This document shows positions 1-6,934 of a stretch of 22,867 nucleotides of DNA, piece after piece. A program made the position numbers and the translations under genes. The DNA comes from DASSKO01 sp035690425 (GTDB lineage Bacteria > Actinomycetota > Actinomycetes > Propionibacteriales > Nocardioidaceae), in NCBI GenBank assembly GCA_035690425.1, contig DASSKO010000040.1, positions 1 through 22,867 on the forward strand, written 5' to 3'. Each line of letters begins with the position of its first letter. Within the stretch, counting starts at the first letter, position 1. The notes beneath the pieces were generated by a model. The model was given only the letters and a program-made list of their open reading frames with translations, was not told where the DNA came from and did no database searches.

Positions 1-282
1 TCAGTCGTCGATGCCGATGGAGAAGGCGGCCTCGAGGTCGTGCTGGGAGTAGGCCTGGAACGCGATGTGGGTCTCGGTGCCGAGTACGCCGGGCACCTTG
101 TTGATACCACCGGGCACGACGGCGGCGATCTCGTCGTGCCGGCGTACCCGGACCAGCGCGATCAGGTCGATCTCGCCGGTGACGGAGTAGACCTCGCTGA
201 CGCCGTCGATCGCGGCGATGTGCTCGGCGACCTCCGGGATCTGGGAAACCTCGGCGTTGATGAACACGATCGCGGTGATCAC
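1..282 (-). CDS. Stand-alone Lrp/AsnC-type ligand-binding (RAM) domain protein
   Basis: A 93-residue protein made up of one alpha-beta sandwich domain of the AsnC C-terminal (RAM) type. It opens with VITAIVFINAE, has the characteristic IDGVSEVYSVTGEIDLIALV stretch around residues 24-43, and ends with an LGTETHIAF strand followed by an acidic tail. There is no N-terminal helix-turn-helix, so it is not a complete Lrp regulator. The GTG start at 280-282 is chosen because AGGAGG lies a few bases upstream on the minus strand and because the domain begins at once; the open frame extends much further upstream without family resemblance. In the family, such lone RAM proteins bind small molecules such as amino acids or pair with full-length Lrp proteins. 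The ligand here is unknown. It lies 59 bases downstream of the exonuclease gene on the same strand and may be co-transcribed. Confidence 0.88.
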   Translation of the reverse strand: MITAIVFINAEVSQIPEVAEHIAAIDGVSEVYSVTGEIDLIALVRVRRHDEIAAVVPGGINKVPGVLGTETHIAFQAYSQHDLEAAFSIGIDD

Positions 283-341
283 GGCGTCCTCCTGGGCGAG
301 CGGCGAGTACGTCACCGAGCCTATCGAGAGCGGTGAGCGGG

Positions 342-2135
342 TCAGCGAGTCGGCTGGTGGTGCACCGGGAGGTTGCGCTGCTCGTCGAACGGCACCAGCG
401 ACTGGTGCGCGCTCCCCATCGCGTCGAACACGTGCCGGTGAGCCTCCGCGCCCGCCACCGGGCAGGTCCAGGCACCGTCCACATGCACCAGTCGCACGCC
501 CGGTGACTCCAGCCAGCGGAGGATCGTCTCGGTCTCCTCGGCGGTGGCCGCGGGGGTGGGGCCGGGGCCGGGCGTGACGGTCTCGGCGGAGGCCCGCAGG
601 TCGGCCACCCAGCGACCGGCATGCGCCCCGGGCGGGATCGAGCCAGCTGCCGCGAGCCGCCCGTGCCTGACCACGTGCACCTCCCACACCCCGGCGTCGT
701 TGCGACGCGCCGCGGCAATCTCCGGACAGCCGGTGAGGGCGGACAACCGCTGGGTGCGCGCGGCGGCGCGGACGAACGCGCTGAGCCGCTCGCGGTGCAC
801 GGCGGCGTCTTCGAAACGCTCGGTCGCCGACAGCGCGGACATCCGTCGGGTGAGGACCGAGACCACCTCGGAGGGATCGGCCACCAGCGCGGCGTGGAGC
901 GCCGCGACCTGCGCGGCGTAGGCGGGCTCGGACACTGCGCCGTCGCACGGCGACAGACACTTCGCCATCTCGGCCAGCACGCACGCCGAGCGTGACGGCA
1001 GCCGGGGCAGCCGCCCGGTGCACTGGCGCACCGGGAACGTCTCGTGCAGCGCGGCGACGGCTTGCTCGGCCTTTCGCCTGGACCGGAAGGGGCCGAGGTA
1101 GGCCGCCTCGTCATCGAGCAACTGCCGCACGATCGACAACCGTGGCCACGGCTCGACGGTCAGCTTGACCCACTGGGCACGCTCGGGGTGTCGCGAGCGC
1201 CGGTTGTAGCGCGGCTTGTGCTGTTTGATCAGGCGCAGCTCGCGGACCGCCGCCTCCAGCGTGGTCGCGCACTCGACACCGGTCACCGACTCGGCGAGGC
1301 CGACCATCTCACCCATCCGCGACCGGGTCTCGCTCGCGGTGAAGTAGCTGCGCACACGGGTGCGCAGATCCTTGGAGGTGCCGACATAGAGCACGCGCTG
1401 CCGGGCATCACGGAAGAGGTAGACCCCCGGCGCGTGCGGGAGCTGCTCGGCGAGGTGTCGCTTCTTGCGCTGCGCCGGGGTCACCCGCGCGGAGAAGGTG
1501 TGGAGCTCCTCGATGGTCTGCACCCCGAGCGGCCCGAGCCGCTCGAACAGCGCGTGCAGCACGTGCACGGTGGCCCGGGCGTCGTCGAGGGCGCGGTGCG
1601 TCGGGGTCGTGGGGGAGCCGAGGACGCGGGCGAGGGTGCCGAGCTTGCAGTTGGGCGTCTCGTCGCGGGTCAGCACCCGGCGCGCCAGCCGGGCCGTGTC
1701 GACCACCTCGAAAGGCGGCCACGCCAGCTGCTGCTCAGCGGCGAAGTGCGTGAGGAAGCCCACGTCGAACGGCGCATTGTGTGCGACCAGCACACAGCCA
1801 CGGGCGAACTCCAGGAAGGCCGGGAGCGTCTGCCGGATGGTGGGCGCGGTGGCGACCATGGAGTCGGTGATCCCGGTGAGCACCGCGATGAAGGCCGGGA
1901 TGCCGGCCTGCGGGTTGACCAACGTCTGGAACTCGCCCTCCACCTCACCGCCGCGCACCTTCACCGCACCGATCTCGGTGATGCCGGCACCTCCGGCTGC
2001 GGACCCGCCCGTGGTCTCGAGGTCGACCACGCAGAACGGCAGGTCGCGCAGCGGACGCCCGAGCTCGTCGAAGGTGGCCTGCCCCGGCAGCGGGGTGGCG
2101 CGGCGGCCACGGCCGGAGGGGAGGAGCAAGCTCAT
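342..2135 (-). CDS. DEDDh 3'-5' exonuclease fused to UvrC-like GIY-YIG nuclease domain
   Basis: A 597-residue two-nuclease fusion. The N-terminal DEDDh exonuclease (about residues 30-205, as in DNA polymerase III epsilon) shows ExoI VVDLETTG (D38, E40), ExoII VAHNAPFDVGFL (D124) and ExoIII HRALDDARAT (H180, D184/D185). It is followed by a GIY-YIG domain (about 232-320) with GVYLF (237-241), LYVG (249-252) and conserved arginines, then a UvrC-like cysteine region (SACVLAEMAKCLSPC) and a UVR-like FEDAAVHRERL helix. The C-terminal RNase H-like nuclease and HhH domains of full UvrC are absent, so it resembles E. coli Cho with an added exonuclease. The same fusion is known in actinobacteria (Rv2191). 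A DNA repair role is likely but untested. The start is uncertain: ATG at 2133-2135 fits the domain best and a GTG at 2177 would add 14 residues. A TACGGT sequence 8 bases before the ATG could make the transcript leaderless. Confidence 0.9.
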   Translation of the reverse strand: MSLLLPSGRGRRATPLPGQATFDELGRPLRDLPFCVVDLETTGGSAAGGAGITEIGAVKVRGGEVEGEFQTLVNPQAGIPAFIAVLTGITDSMVATAPTIRQTLPAFLEFARGCVLVAHNAPFDVGFLTHFAAEQQLAWPPFEVVDTARLARRVLTRDETPNCKLGTLARVLGSPTTPTHRALDDARATVHVLHALFERLGPLGVQTIEELHTFSARVTPAQRKKRHLAEQLPHAPGVYLFRDARQRVLYVGTSKDLRTRVRSYFTASETRSRMGEMVGLAESVTGVECATTLEAAVRELRLIKQHKPRYNRRSRHPERAQWVKLTVEPWPRLSIVRQLLDDEAAYLGPFRSRRKAEQAVAALHETFPVRQCTGRLPRLPSRSACVLAEMAKCLSPCDGAVSEPAYAAQVAALHAALVADPSEVVSVLTRRMSALSATERFEDAAVHRERLSAFVRAAARTQRLSALTGCPEIAAARRNDAGVWEVHVVRHGRLAAAGSIPPGAHAGRWVADLRASAETVTPGPGPTPAATAEETETILRWLESPGVRLVHVDGAWTCPVAGAEAHRHVFDAMGSAHQSLVPFDEQRNLPVHHQPTR

Positions 2136-2296
2136 GTCTGCCGACCGTAGACGGCGGCACCGACCAAATCGCTGCACCGAGCCGCAGGGCGTGTCATCGA
2201 CGAGGGCGGCCGTCCTGGCAGCCCACCGTCAGTGTCCACCGCGCCGATAGGGTCGAGGGATCCGCCGGCATGACCGAGGGGGCGAGAGGAGCACAG

Positions 2297-3589
2297 ATGG
2301 CGACCGTGGCGCACACGTCTCCAGGGTCGCTGCCCGACCCGGTCCGACACCGCGTCGTCGCCCTTGCTGCTGACGCGCTGGGACGTCTCGCCGCCGACCA
2401 CGTGCCCGCGCCGCTGCGTCGGGTCGCCTCCTTCGCGCCGGCTCGCCGCGCCCGGCTGGCGGCGACCCAGATCGCCACCGTGCTGGGGACCGACGACGAC
2501 TTCCGTGAGCGGGTGGCGACCCAGGTGCGTATCGCCGTACCCGAGCTGTGCCGGGCGCTCGACGACGGCGCACCTCCCGCCGCTGCGGACCCGGTCGAGG
2601 TCGCGGCAGTGGCCTACCTGATCCGTCCGCCTGGTTGGGCCGACTTGGTCGAGCGAGCCGGAGACGTGCCCGAGCGGCCGGCGCACTCTCGGTCCGACGA
2701 GGCTGTCGAACGGCTGCAACGTCAGCTCAGCGATGCTCGCGGCGACGCGCGCGCCGCGCGCGACAAGGCCCGCGAGCAGCTGGCCGCGGCCAAGGCTGAG
2801 AACGCCGAGCTGCGGCGCAAGCTTGCGACCACCCGGCAGCGCACGCGCGACGCCGAGGCTGCCCGCGCCGCGGCCGCGCAGGACCGCGAGACCCAGGTGA
2901 GCGCCCTGGGCGCGCTCGAGGCCGAGGCTCGCCGGCTGCGCAACCGCATCAGCGAGCTGGAAGCGACCAGCTCCGCCTCGAAGCGGGCAGCGCGCGACGA
3001 GCGAGAGCTGGCCACGATCCGTGCGCGGTTGCTGCTCGACACGCTGCTGGAGTCCGCGCAGGGCCTGCGCCGGGAGCTCGCGTTGCCGCCGGTCTCAGGT
3101 GCACCAGCTGACGCGGTGGAGTCGGTGTCGCCAGGCGCTGCGGGTACGACGGGGAACGCGCGGGCGCGGGGGGTCGACGACCCGGCGCTGCTGGAGGAGC
3201 TGTTGGCGCTGCCGCGGGTGCACGTGATCGTGGACGGCTACAACGTGACCAAGACCGCGTGGGAGGCGGCGGCGCTGGAGACGCAGCGCACCCGGCTGAT
3301 GAATGGCCTGGCTCCGGTCGTGGCGCGCACCCGGGTGGAGATGACCGTGGTGTTCGACGGCGCAGATCTGGTGAACCCGCCGCCGGTCGCGGGCCCGCGC
3401 GGGGTCCGGATCTTGTTCAGTCCGCCAGGGGTGATCGCCGACCAGACCATCGGCGAGCTGGTCGCTGCAGAGCCGCAGGGGCGGCCCGTGGTGGTGGTGT
3501 CCAGCGACCGCGAGGTCGCGGAGGCCGCCGTCCGGTCAGGTGCCCGAGCAGTGGCCTCGATCGCGATGGTGCGCCTGCTGACGCGCTGA
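2297..3589 (+). CDS. NYN (YacP-like PIN-fold) domain protein with central coiled coil
   Basis: A 430-residue protein in three parts. An N-terminal helical region of about 130 residues includes APLRRVASFAPARRARLA and a VAAVAYLIRPPGW stretch. A long Ala/Arg/Glu-rich coiled coil spans about 135-240. The C-terminal NYN domain (about 308-430) has putative metal-binding acids in VDGYNV (D313), VFDGAD (D354), IADQTIGE (D382) and VVSSDRE (D404), the pattern of the YacP/Rae1-like PIN-fold ribonucleases. It is therefore probably an RNA-binding protein or ribonuclease; the coiled coil suggests oligomerisation or partner docking. The start at 2297 is chosen for AGAGGAG six bases upstream; an ATG at 2270 in frame is the alternative. 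It is divergent from the exonuclease gene, with 161 bases between the chosen starts. A strong hairpin follows the stop codon. Confidence 0.87.
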   Translation: MATVAHTSPGSLPDPVRHRVVALAADALGRLAADHVPAPLRRVASFAPARRARLAATQIATVLGTDDDFRERVATQVRIAVPELCRALDDGAPPAAADPVEVAAVAYLIRPPGWADLVERAGDVPERPAHSRSDEAVERLQRQLSDARGDARAARDKAREQLAAAKAENAELRRKLATTRQRTRDAEAARAAAAQDRETQVSALGALEAEARRLRNRISELEATSSASKRAARDERELATIRARLLLDTLLESAQGLRRELALPPVSGAPADAVESVSPGAAGTTGNARARGVDDPALLEELLALPRVHVIVDGYNVTKTAWEAAALETQRTRLMNGLAPVVARTRVEMTVVFDGADLVNPPPVAGPRGVRILFSPPGVIADQTIGELVAAEPQGRPVVVVSSDREVAEAAVRSGARAVASIAMVRLLTR

Positions 3590-3602
3590 GTCCCTGTGCC
3601 GG

Positions 3603-3619
3603 GCACCGACTGTCGGTGC
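3603..3619 (+). terminator. Hairpin after the NYN gene (terminator- or attenuator-like)
   Basis: A perfect 7-bp inverted repeat GCACCGA/TCGGTGC with a three-base loop starts 13 bases after the NYN stop codon. It can be extended by GCC (3598-3600) pairing with GGC (3620-3622) across a two-base bulge. No T-run follows, as is common in high-GC actinobacteria. It separates the NYN gene from the four-cysteine small gene. Confidence 0.5.
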
Positions 3620-3685
3620 GGCCCCATACCGTCTGGTCCGTCGGCGAACCGGCCGGCTGCGACACCGACCACGAGGAGGCAAGTC

Positions 3686-3904
3686 ATGCCGCACGACGAC
3701 TCGATCCGGATCGACTGCGACGCCTGTGCCGTGCGGGGCACCGGCTGCTCCGACTGCGTGATCAGCGTGCTCCTCGGACCTCCACCGGAGGTCCGTGTCG
3801 ACTCCGACGAGGCTCGGGCGCTGGAGACGTTGGCGGCCTCGGGGCTGGTGCCCCCGCTTCGGATGGTGACGGCCGTGGACGGGCCGGACACCGCGTCGGC
3901 CTGA
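3686..3904 (+). CDS. Small four-cysteine (CxxC-x6-CxxC) protein of unknown function
   Basis: A 72-residue acidic protein. Near its N-terminus it has C11-x2-C14-x6-C21-x2-C24 (CDACAVRGTGCSDC), which would suit binding of one zinc ion or an iron centre. The rest is a short hydrophobic VISVLLGPP segment and a predicted helix DEARALETLAASGLVPPLRM; there is no signal peptide. The ATG is supported by GAGGAGG seven bases upstream. I do not know a function. Similar short conserved actinobacterial proteins exist in this type of neighbourhood, but that recollection is not firm. The gene is bounded by terminator-like hairpins on both sides, which suggests it is expressed as its own short transcript or as a controlled extension of the NYN transcript. 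Confidence 0.82.
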   Translation: MPHDDSIRIDCDACAVRGTGCSDCVISVLLGPPPEVRVDSDEARALETLAASGLVPPLRMVTAVDGPDTASA

Positions 3905-3920
3905 GGACCACCTGGCCGGG

Positions 3921-3943
3921 GCGGCAGGCATCGTGCCCGCCGC
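3921..3943. terminator. Convergent terminator-like hairpin
   Basis: GCGGCAGGC and GCCCGCCGC flank a five-base loop exactly in the gap between two convergent stop codons (3904 plus, 3944 minus). In minus-strand RNA all nine pairs form, one as a G-U wobble; in plus-strand RNA there is one A-C mismatch. It probably serves the minus-strand gene best and may work both ways. Confidence 0.5.
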
Positions 3944-4120
3944 TCAGTGCCGTGGAGCCTTCGTCCCGCGTAGCCACAGCGTCACGATGGCCCCCACCAG
4001 GGCGGCCGCGACGACTGCCATCTCCAGCGGCGTCGGCACCAGGCCGGCCGCGAGCAGCCCGACCACGAGCAGCACCCCGAACGTCGACACCAGAACGATG
4101 TCGATGAGCGTCTTCTTCAT
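3944..4120 (-). CDS. Small two-helix membrane protein, unknown function
   Basis: A 58-residue protein that starts MKKTLIDIVLVSTFG and has two hydrophobic segments (about residues 6-25 and 31-50) joined by a short LVPTPLE turn, with a basic tail RGTKAPRH. The ATG at 4118-4120 is preceded on the minus strand by GGGGAGGA at good spacing, so it is preferred over the upstream ATG at 4150. I do not recognise a family. It is monocistronic, divergent from the metalloprotease gene at 4215 and convergent with the small four-cysteine gene. The clear ribosome binding site and typical GC pattern support it being real. Confidence 0.68.
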   Translation of the reverse strand: MKKTLIDIVLVSTFGVLLVVGLLAAGLVPTPLEMAVVAAALVGAIVTLWLRGTKAPRH

Positions 4121-4202
4121 CGCAAATCCTCCCCACGCCATTGGACCCACCCCATTGGCACCCCGCCGACGAGGTTACTCGTGCTTGTCCAGACCTGTTC
4201 CG

Positions 4203-4208
4203 TAGAAT
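4203..4208 (+). promoter_or_regulatory. Possible -10 element for a leaderless transcript
   Basis: TAGAAT (a TANNNT -10 hexamer) ends six bases before the GTG start at 4215, the spacing expected if transcription begins on the start codon itself. There is no Shine-Dalgarno sequence upstream of this GTG. No convincing -35 hexamer is visible at 16-18 bases. Confidence 0.4.
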
Positions 4209-4214
4209 TTCCCG

Positions 4215-5627
4215 GTGAGGCCTGGACACAGCAACGGTGCCGCGGTGACCGCCGTGGTGCTGGTCGGCCTGGTCGCGGCCGCGCTGGCGCTGCAGGCTGG
4301 CGAGGAGGTGGCCCCGCCCCAGGCGTCGCCGTCGCAGGGGTCAACCCAGGGGTCAACTCAGGGGTCAACTCAGGGACCGACTCAAGGACCGACTCAGGCG
4401 CCGCCGTCCGACGCGGCTCCGTCCGACGCGGCTCAGTCCCGCGTGCGCCTCCCCGGTTCGCTCCCGCCGGGAAGCACATCCGGAAGCACCTCCAGCGGCA
4501 CCGCAGCGGCACCCGCACCACAGGCACTCGCACCAGACCGCCGACTCCGGCGAGCCGCTGCAGCCGGTGACGCCCTCGACGCCCTCGAGCGGGCAGTCGC
4601 CGCCGGTGACAGGGCGGCCTTCACCGACGTCTACGGCGGCAGTAGGGCAGGCCGCCTCTACGACACCCTGACGGCACTGCCGCTGTCGGGGTGGGACCTG
4701 CAGTTGGTCGCGACGGAGTCCCGACGGGAATCGACGTGGGTGGGCGACGTCGAGGCGCGGTGGTCGCTGGCCGGCTTCGACGAGCGGCAGGTCGATGTCG
4801 AGGTCGACGTCACGTTCGAGCAGGTCCGGCACGGTGCCGCGACCATTATCACCTCGATCGCGCCGGAGGAGTCCACACGCACCCCGGAGTGGCTGCTCGG
4901 CGACACGACCGTGCGCCAAGTCCGCGACGCCCTCGTCATCTCCACCCGGCCGGCGCTGACCGACCACGTGCTGGCGCAGACCCGCCGAGCCATCCGCGAC
5001 GTCCGTCAGGTCCTCCCCGACTTCAGTGACTCCGTCGTGGTCGTCGTACCCGAGGACGCCGCGCAGCTCGAACAGGTGCTCGGCGGTCGCCGGAAGAGCT
5101 ATGCGGAGATCGCGGCGGTGACGACCACCATCGACGGCACCATCGACGACAGTGCGCCGGTCCGCGTCGCGCTGAACCCCGCCGTCTACCGTGACCTCGA
5201 GCCGCTCGGGGGGCAGGTCGTGCTCAGCCACGAGATCACCCACGCCGTGACCGACGCGGCGATCAGCCACGCACCGCTGTGGCTGGTGGAGGGCTTCGCC
5301 GACTACGTGGCGCTGTTGGGCAAGCCGGTGCCCGTCGACGTCGCGGCCGCGCAGATCCTGCAGCAGGTGCGCCGCAGCGGCCCACCAACGGCGTTGCCGA
5401 GCTCGGCCGACTTCTACTCCAGTGCGGGTGGTCTCGGCGCGAGCTACCAGGCTGCCTGGCTGGCTTGTCGCCTGATCGCGTCACGGTACGGCGAGGACTC
5501 GCTCATCGAGCTGTATCAACGGGCGCTGGAGGACGACGACATCGACGCGGTGATGAGCGACACGCTCGGCACTGACGTCGAGCGGTTCACGCGGCAGTGG
5601 CAGACCTACCTCGATCAGCTCGCATGA
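4215..5627 (+). CDS. Exported HExxH metalloprotease-like protein with low-complexity linker
   Basis: A 470-residue protein. An N-terminal membrane segment or uncleaved signal (about residues 9-27, AAVTAVVLVGLVAAALALQ) is followed by a Gln/Gly/Ser/Thr/Pro-rich linker (about 38-110), then a mixed domain, then a zinc-peptidase core SHEITHAVTDA with H339, E340 and H343. WLVEGFADYV supplies the probable third ligand E359, as in gluzincin (peptidase MA-like) enzymes. No lipobox cysteine is present, so it is probably anchored outside the membrane by its N-terminal helix. The substrate is unknown. The GTG start is supported by the -10-like sequence just upstream, which would give a leaderless mRNA. 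Its TGA overlaps the ATG of the M48 protease gene by four bases, so the two are probably translationally coupled and may act together at the envelope. Confidence 0.85.
   Translation: MRPGHSNGAAVTAVVLVGLVAAALALQAGEEVAPPQASPSQGSTQGSTQGSTQGPTQGPTQAPPSDAAPSDAAQSRVRLPGSLPPGSTSGSTSSGTAAAPAPQALAPDRRLRRAAAAGDALDALERAVAAGDRAAFTDVYGGSRAGRLYDTLTALPLSGWDLQLVATESRRESTWVGDVEARWSLAGFDERQVDVEVDVTFEQVRHGAATIITSIAPEESTRTPEWLLGDTTVRQVRDALVISTRPALTDHVLAQTRRAIRDVRQVLPDFSDSVVVVVPEDAAQLEQVLGGRRKSYAEIAAVTTTIDGTIDDSAPVRVALNPAVYRDLEPLGGQVVLSHEITHAVTDAAISHAPLWLVEGFADYVALLGKPVPVDVAAAQILQQVRRSGPPTALPSSADFYSSAGGLGASYQAAWLACRLIASRYGEDSLIELYQRALEDDDIDAVMSDTLGTDVERFTRQWQTYLDQLA
4335..4394 (+). repeat. Five tandem 12-bp repeats coding QGST/QGPT
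   Basis: Three copies of CAGGGGTCAACY are followed by two of CARGGACCGACT, in frame, coding (QGST)3(QGPT)2 in the extracellular linker of the metalloprotease-like protein. The last base of the unit and the GG/GA change mark two sub-families. Confidence 0.92.
4404..4433 (+). repeat. Two tandem 15-bp repeats coding PSDAA
   Basis: CCGTCCGACGCGGCT occurs twice in perfect tandem, coding PSDAAPSDAA, directly after the QGST/QGPT array in the same linker. Confidence 0.92.
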
Positions 5628-6934
5628 GCTCCAGACCAGAGGACAGGTCGTCCCCGGAGACTTCCGGCTCGCCTGCGGTGTCGGGGCGGGCGCCGCGGAT
5701 CAGGCCGGGCACCGTGGCGGCGGGCTGGCTGCTTGCACTGGGCGCGGCGCTCGGCGCGGCGATATGGCTGCTGGTGCCTTGGACCAGCCTTCCCACGGCG
5801 TCCGGGGCGGTGCTGCACGAGGCGTTCACCGACGCGCAGATCGCGCGCGCCGACGAGTTCGCCGCCGAGGTGCGCCCCCCGTCGTACCTCGCGCTTGGCC
5901 TCGGTCTGGTCGTCGTCTTGTGGTTGACCCTGACCAGCCGCGGCCTGAGCCTGCTACGGCGGACGCTGCGTGGTCCACGGTGGCTGCACGTGCCACAGCT
6001 GGTGGTGCTGGTGAGCCTGGCGAGCTGGCTGGTGACGCTGCCGGTAGAGATCTGGCGTGAGAGTGTGCTGCGCGAGTGGGGGTTGTCGACCCAGGCGTGG
6101 GTCCCCTGGCTGCTCGATGGCCTCACCGGGCTCGGCATCTCGACGCTGCTGACCAGCCTCGGCCTGATGGTGCTCTGGTGGCTGGGCCGCAGGCTGCCAC
6201 GGTGGTGGTTCGTGCCCACCAGTCTGGGGGCGATCGTGCTCACGTTCGGGCTGAGCTTCGCCTATCCGGTCGTGATCGAGCCGGTCTTCAACGACTTCGA
6301 GCCGATGCGGCCCGGCGAGCTGCGCACGTCGCTGCTGGAGCTGGCCGAACGTGACGGTGTGCCGGTCGACGAGGTGCTGGTGGCCGACGCCTCGCGGCGC
6401 ACCACCAGCCTGAACGCCTACGTCAGCGGGTTGGGAGCCACGCGTCGGATCGTGGTCTATGACAACCTGGTCGCCGAGGCGACACCCGAGCAGATCGAGG
6501 TGATCGTCGCGCATGAGCTCGGCCACGCCGACGCGCGCGACGTGCTCGTCGGGTCGACGCTGTCGGCGCTGGGAGCAGCTGCCGGGCTCACCTTGCTGTG
6601 GTGGGTGCTGCGCAGCCGTTGGGTACGGCGCCGAGGCGTGGCAGGGGCCGGTGACCCGATGGCCGCGGCCGTCGTACTCGGGTTGGCGGCGGCGACCTCG
6701 TTGGTGATCCTGCCCGTCACCAACGCGGTCAGCAGACAGGTGGAGGCCAGAGCCGACCGGCACGCGCTAGCGCTGTCGGGCGCGCCGGAGACGGTGGCCG
6801 AGATGCAGCAGCGGCTTGCTCTGACCAATCTCAACGACCTGACGCCGCCGGCCTGGAGCTACTGGCTGTTCGCCAGTCATCCGTCGGCGGTGCAGCGCAT
6901 CGAGCTGGCGCACGAGTACCGGGAGACGCAGTGA
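5624..6934 (+). CDS. M48 family (Ste24/CAAX protease-like) membrane metallopeptidase
   Basis: A 436-residue multi-spanning protein with the Ste24-type layout: a hydrophilic N-terminal tail, several membrane segments (roughly 30-50, 88-107, 124-143, 166-186, 193-212), the PVVIEPVFNDFEPM region typical of Ste24-like enzymes, and a cytosolic/membrane zinc site. VIVAHELGHADARD carries H297, E298 and H301, and QVEARADRHAL gives the third ligand E374. Two more membrane segments lie between these motifs, also as in Ste24. Ste24 in eukaryotes trims prenylated proteins; in bacteria such enzymes are generally linked to membrane protein quality control, so the substrate here is open. The ATG overlaps the upstream stop (ATGA) and the gene ends in a GTGA overlap with the glycosyltransferase, placing it in the middle of a three-gene operon. 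Confidence 0.92.
   Translation: MSSRPEDRSSPETSGSPAVSGRAPRIRPGTVAAGWLLALGAALGAAIWLLVPWTSLPTASGAVLHEAFTDAQIARADEFAAEVRPPSYLALGLGLVVVLWLTLTSRGLSLLRRTLRGPRWLHVPQLVVLVSLASWLVTLPVEIWRESVLREWGLSTQAWVPWLLDGLTGLGISTLLTSLGLMVLWWLGRRLPRWWFVPTSLGAIVLTFGLSFAYPVVIEPVFNDFEPMRPGELRTSLLELAERDGVPVDEVLVADASRRTTSLNAYVSGLGATRRIVVYDNLVAEATPEQIEVIVAHELGHADARDVLVGSTLSALGAAAGLTLLWWVLRSRWVRRRGVAGAGDPMAAAVVLGLAAATSLVILPVTNAVSRQVEARADRHALALSGAPETVAEMQQRLALTNLNDLTPPAWSYWLFASHPSAVQRIELAHEYRETQ

Noticed and set aside
283..1023. Upstream extension of the AsnC-domain frame to a 340-residue minus-strand protein
   Set aside because: The added part is Arg/Ala/Gly-rich, lies antisense-like in another frame within the exonuclease gene, and a GTG with a good ribosome binding site exists at 282.
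1044..2150. Plus-strand 368-codon open frame opposite the exonuclease gene
   Set aside because: Composition is that of a high-GC shadow frame; the minus-strand protein has full catalytic motifs over the same bases.
2132..2719. Minus-strand 195-codon frame covering the divergent promoter region and the start of the NYN gene
   Set aside because: No family resemblance, and it would overlap both supported starts; the NYN reading frame continues through it.
3590..3685. tRNA-like or riboswitch structure before the four-cysteine gene
   Set aside because: Only one simple hairpin is present; no cloverleaf or known riboswitch core is seen.
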